The notes under the pieces were generated by a model. That model did not search any database, was not told the DNA's origin, and worked only from the letters and a program-made list of their open reading frames with translations. The position numbers and the translations under genes are program-made. A stretch of DNA of 64,000 bases from Parasphingopyxis algicola (GTDB lineage Bacteria; Pseudomonadota; Alphaproteobacteria; Sphingomonadales; Sphingomonadaceae), in NCBI RefSeq assembly GCF_013378075.1, contig NZ_CP051131.1, forward strand, positions 3,605,802 through 3,669,801. Reading direction: 5' to 3'. Positions 63,245 through 64,000 of this stretch are shown piece after piece (the first letter of the stretch is position 1; every line of letters starts with the position of its first letter).

Positions 63245-64000
63245 TCAGGCGGCGCGCAGTTCCTCCAGGAAGGCGGCGGTCGCGTCGCGCAGCGCATCGG
63301 CCTGTTCGGCGAGGCTTTCGGCGGTCTTGCTGACATCGGCGCTCAAGGTTCCGCTGTTGCGCGCGGCGCCGGCGACGCGCTGAATGTTCTGCTGCACATG
63401 GTCGGTGTCCTGTGCCGCCTGGATGCTGTTGTCGCCGATATTCCGCGTCGCTTCGCGCTGCTGCATCACCGCCGAGGCGATCGAGTTCGAGATTTCCGTG
63501 ATCCCGCCGATCTCGCGCGTCGCCTTGGACATCGCCTCGACCGCCTGTTTCACCGCATCGTCGATCTCGCGCAGCTGACGATCGACATTGTCGGTCGCGT
63601 CGGTGGTCTGCTGGGCCAGGGTCTTGACCTCCTGGGCGACGACGCTGAAGCCCCGCCCCGCCTCGCCGGCGCGGGCGGCCTCGATCGTGGCGTTCAGCGC
63701 GAGCAGGTTGGTCTGGCCGGCAATCTCCGAGATCAGCGCGACGATCTTGCCGATCCCCTGGGTGCGTTCGATCAGGACCTTCATTGCCGCGTCGCTTTCG
63801 CGGGCCGCCTCGGCGACCGTCGTGTTCAGCGACAGCCCGTTGCCGATCTGTTCGGAAATCTCGCTGACCGACGCGTCGAGCTGCTGGACGGCGCTTGCGA
63901 CCTGCTGGACGGCGTTGTTCGCGCCGGCCGCGCGTTCGGACACCTTGGAGGCATCGGCGCTGGTCTCGCCCGACAGCCGGGCGAGATCGGAGGACGACGT
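63245..64000 (-). CDS. Methyl-accepting chemotaxis protein, C-terminal part
   Basis: The reading frame continues past the right window edge; only the last 251 residues are visible. It is a signalling coiled-coil: [20 protein letters not shown] is the conserved hairpin tip for CheA/CheW, followed by [20 protein letters not shown] and the returning helix to [10 protein letters not shown]. Any sensor domain and membrane helices are outside the window. It transmits chemical signals to the flagellar motor or another output. Confidence 0.9.
   Translation of the reverse strand, partial: TSSSDLARLSGETSADASKVSERAAGANNAVQQVASAVQQLDASVSEISEQIGNGLSLNTTVAEAARESDAAMKVLIERTQGIGKIVALISEIAGQTNLLALNATIEAARAGEAGRGFSVVAQEVKTLAQQTTDATDNVDRQLREIDDAVKQAVEAMSKATREIGGITEISNSIASAVMQQREATRNIGDNSIQAAQDTDHVQQNIQRVAGAARNSGTLSADVSKTAESLAEQADALRDATAAFLEELRAA

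Overview
The window is about 63% GC chromosomal DNA from an alphaproteobacterium, most likely order Sphingomonadales. The basis is the mix of gene types: a TonB/ExbB/ExbD/ExbD operon, a bifunctional PutA without a DNA-binding domain, DUF1285, DUF1499 and DUF6768 proteins, a very large carboxypeptidase-regulatory-type TonB receptor, a type I Map, TamA/TamB, and exosortase-A-type exopolysaccharide genes. I see no rRNA, CRISPR array, insertion sequence or prophage. The only RNA gene identified with confidence is a tRNA-Gly(CCC) near the right end. Genus cannot be fixed by reading alone.

Layout. 1-8.3 kb: tail of a membrane gene, purC, a CHASE hybrid sensor kinase, a LysR regulator with an NTF2-like protein, a strongly structured intergenic stretch, parC, and a low-GC membrane gene with an odd start. 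8.3-10.2 kb: an ECF sigma/DUF6768 pair split by a dispersed palindromic repeat, then a low-GC Fic/Doc toxin-antitoxin pair whose toxin C-terminus looks frameshifted. 10.2-15.2 kb: an overlapping operon DUF1285-Nudix-CCA transferase, a GNAT, folB with a pteridine-reductase-like SDR, and an exported protein. 15.3-18 kb: tonB-exbB-exbD-exbD. 18-28.1 kb: ABC exporter, intracellular PHB depolymerase, a MaoC/CMD/thiolase operon, putA, a serine-hydrolase lipoprotein. 28.2-31.1 kb: MscS channel, topoisomerase IB, a DJ-1/PfpI protein.

31-36 kb holds an exopolysaccharide cluster (acyltransferase, O-antigen-ligase-like protein, an unlisted 57-residue protein, glycosyltransferase, acidic membrane protein) whose ligase and glycosyltransferase resemble families normally found beside exosortase A, although no exosortase is present here. 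36-37.9 kb: two small proteins opposite an S24 repressor with a clear palindromic operator, and two small hypotheticals. 37.9-44.2 kb: tamA-tamB. 44.3-48.6 kb: DJ-1-like protein, aldehyde dehydrogenase, glnA, glnB. 48.8-57.4 kb: an acidic Ca-binding-repeat protein, a lipoprotein, a PQQ quinohemoprotein dehydrogenase, map, a PhoD-like phosphatase, and a 1147-residue TonB receptor. 57.5-64 kb: CinA-like protein, TetA-like MFS pump, a winged-helix/BTAD/alpha-beta-hydrolase fusion regulator, a fatty acid hydroxylase-type enzyme, tRNA-Gly, DUF1499, and a truncated chemotaxis receptor.

Most of this is housekeeping. The best candidates for something less described are the regulator-hydrolase fusion next to an efflux pump, the exosortase-type polysaccharide genes with the tiny overlapping gene, the S24 repressor operator region, and the displaced toxin C-terminus.
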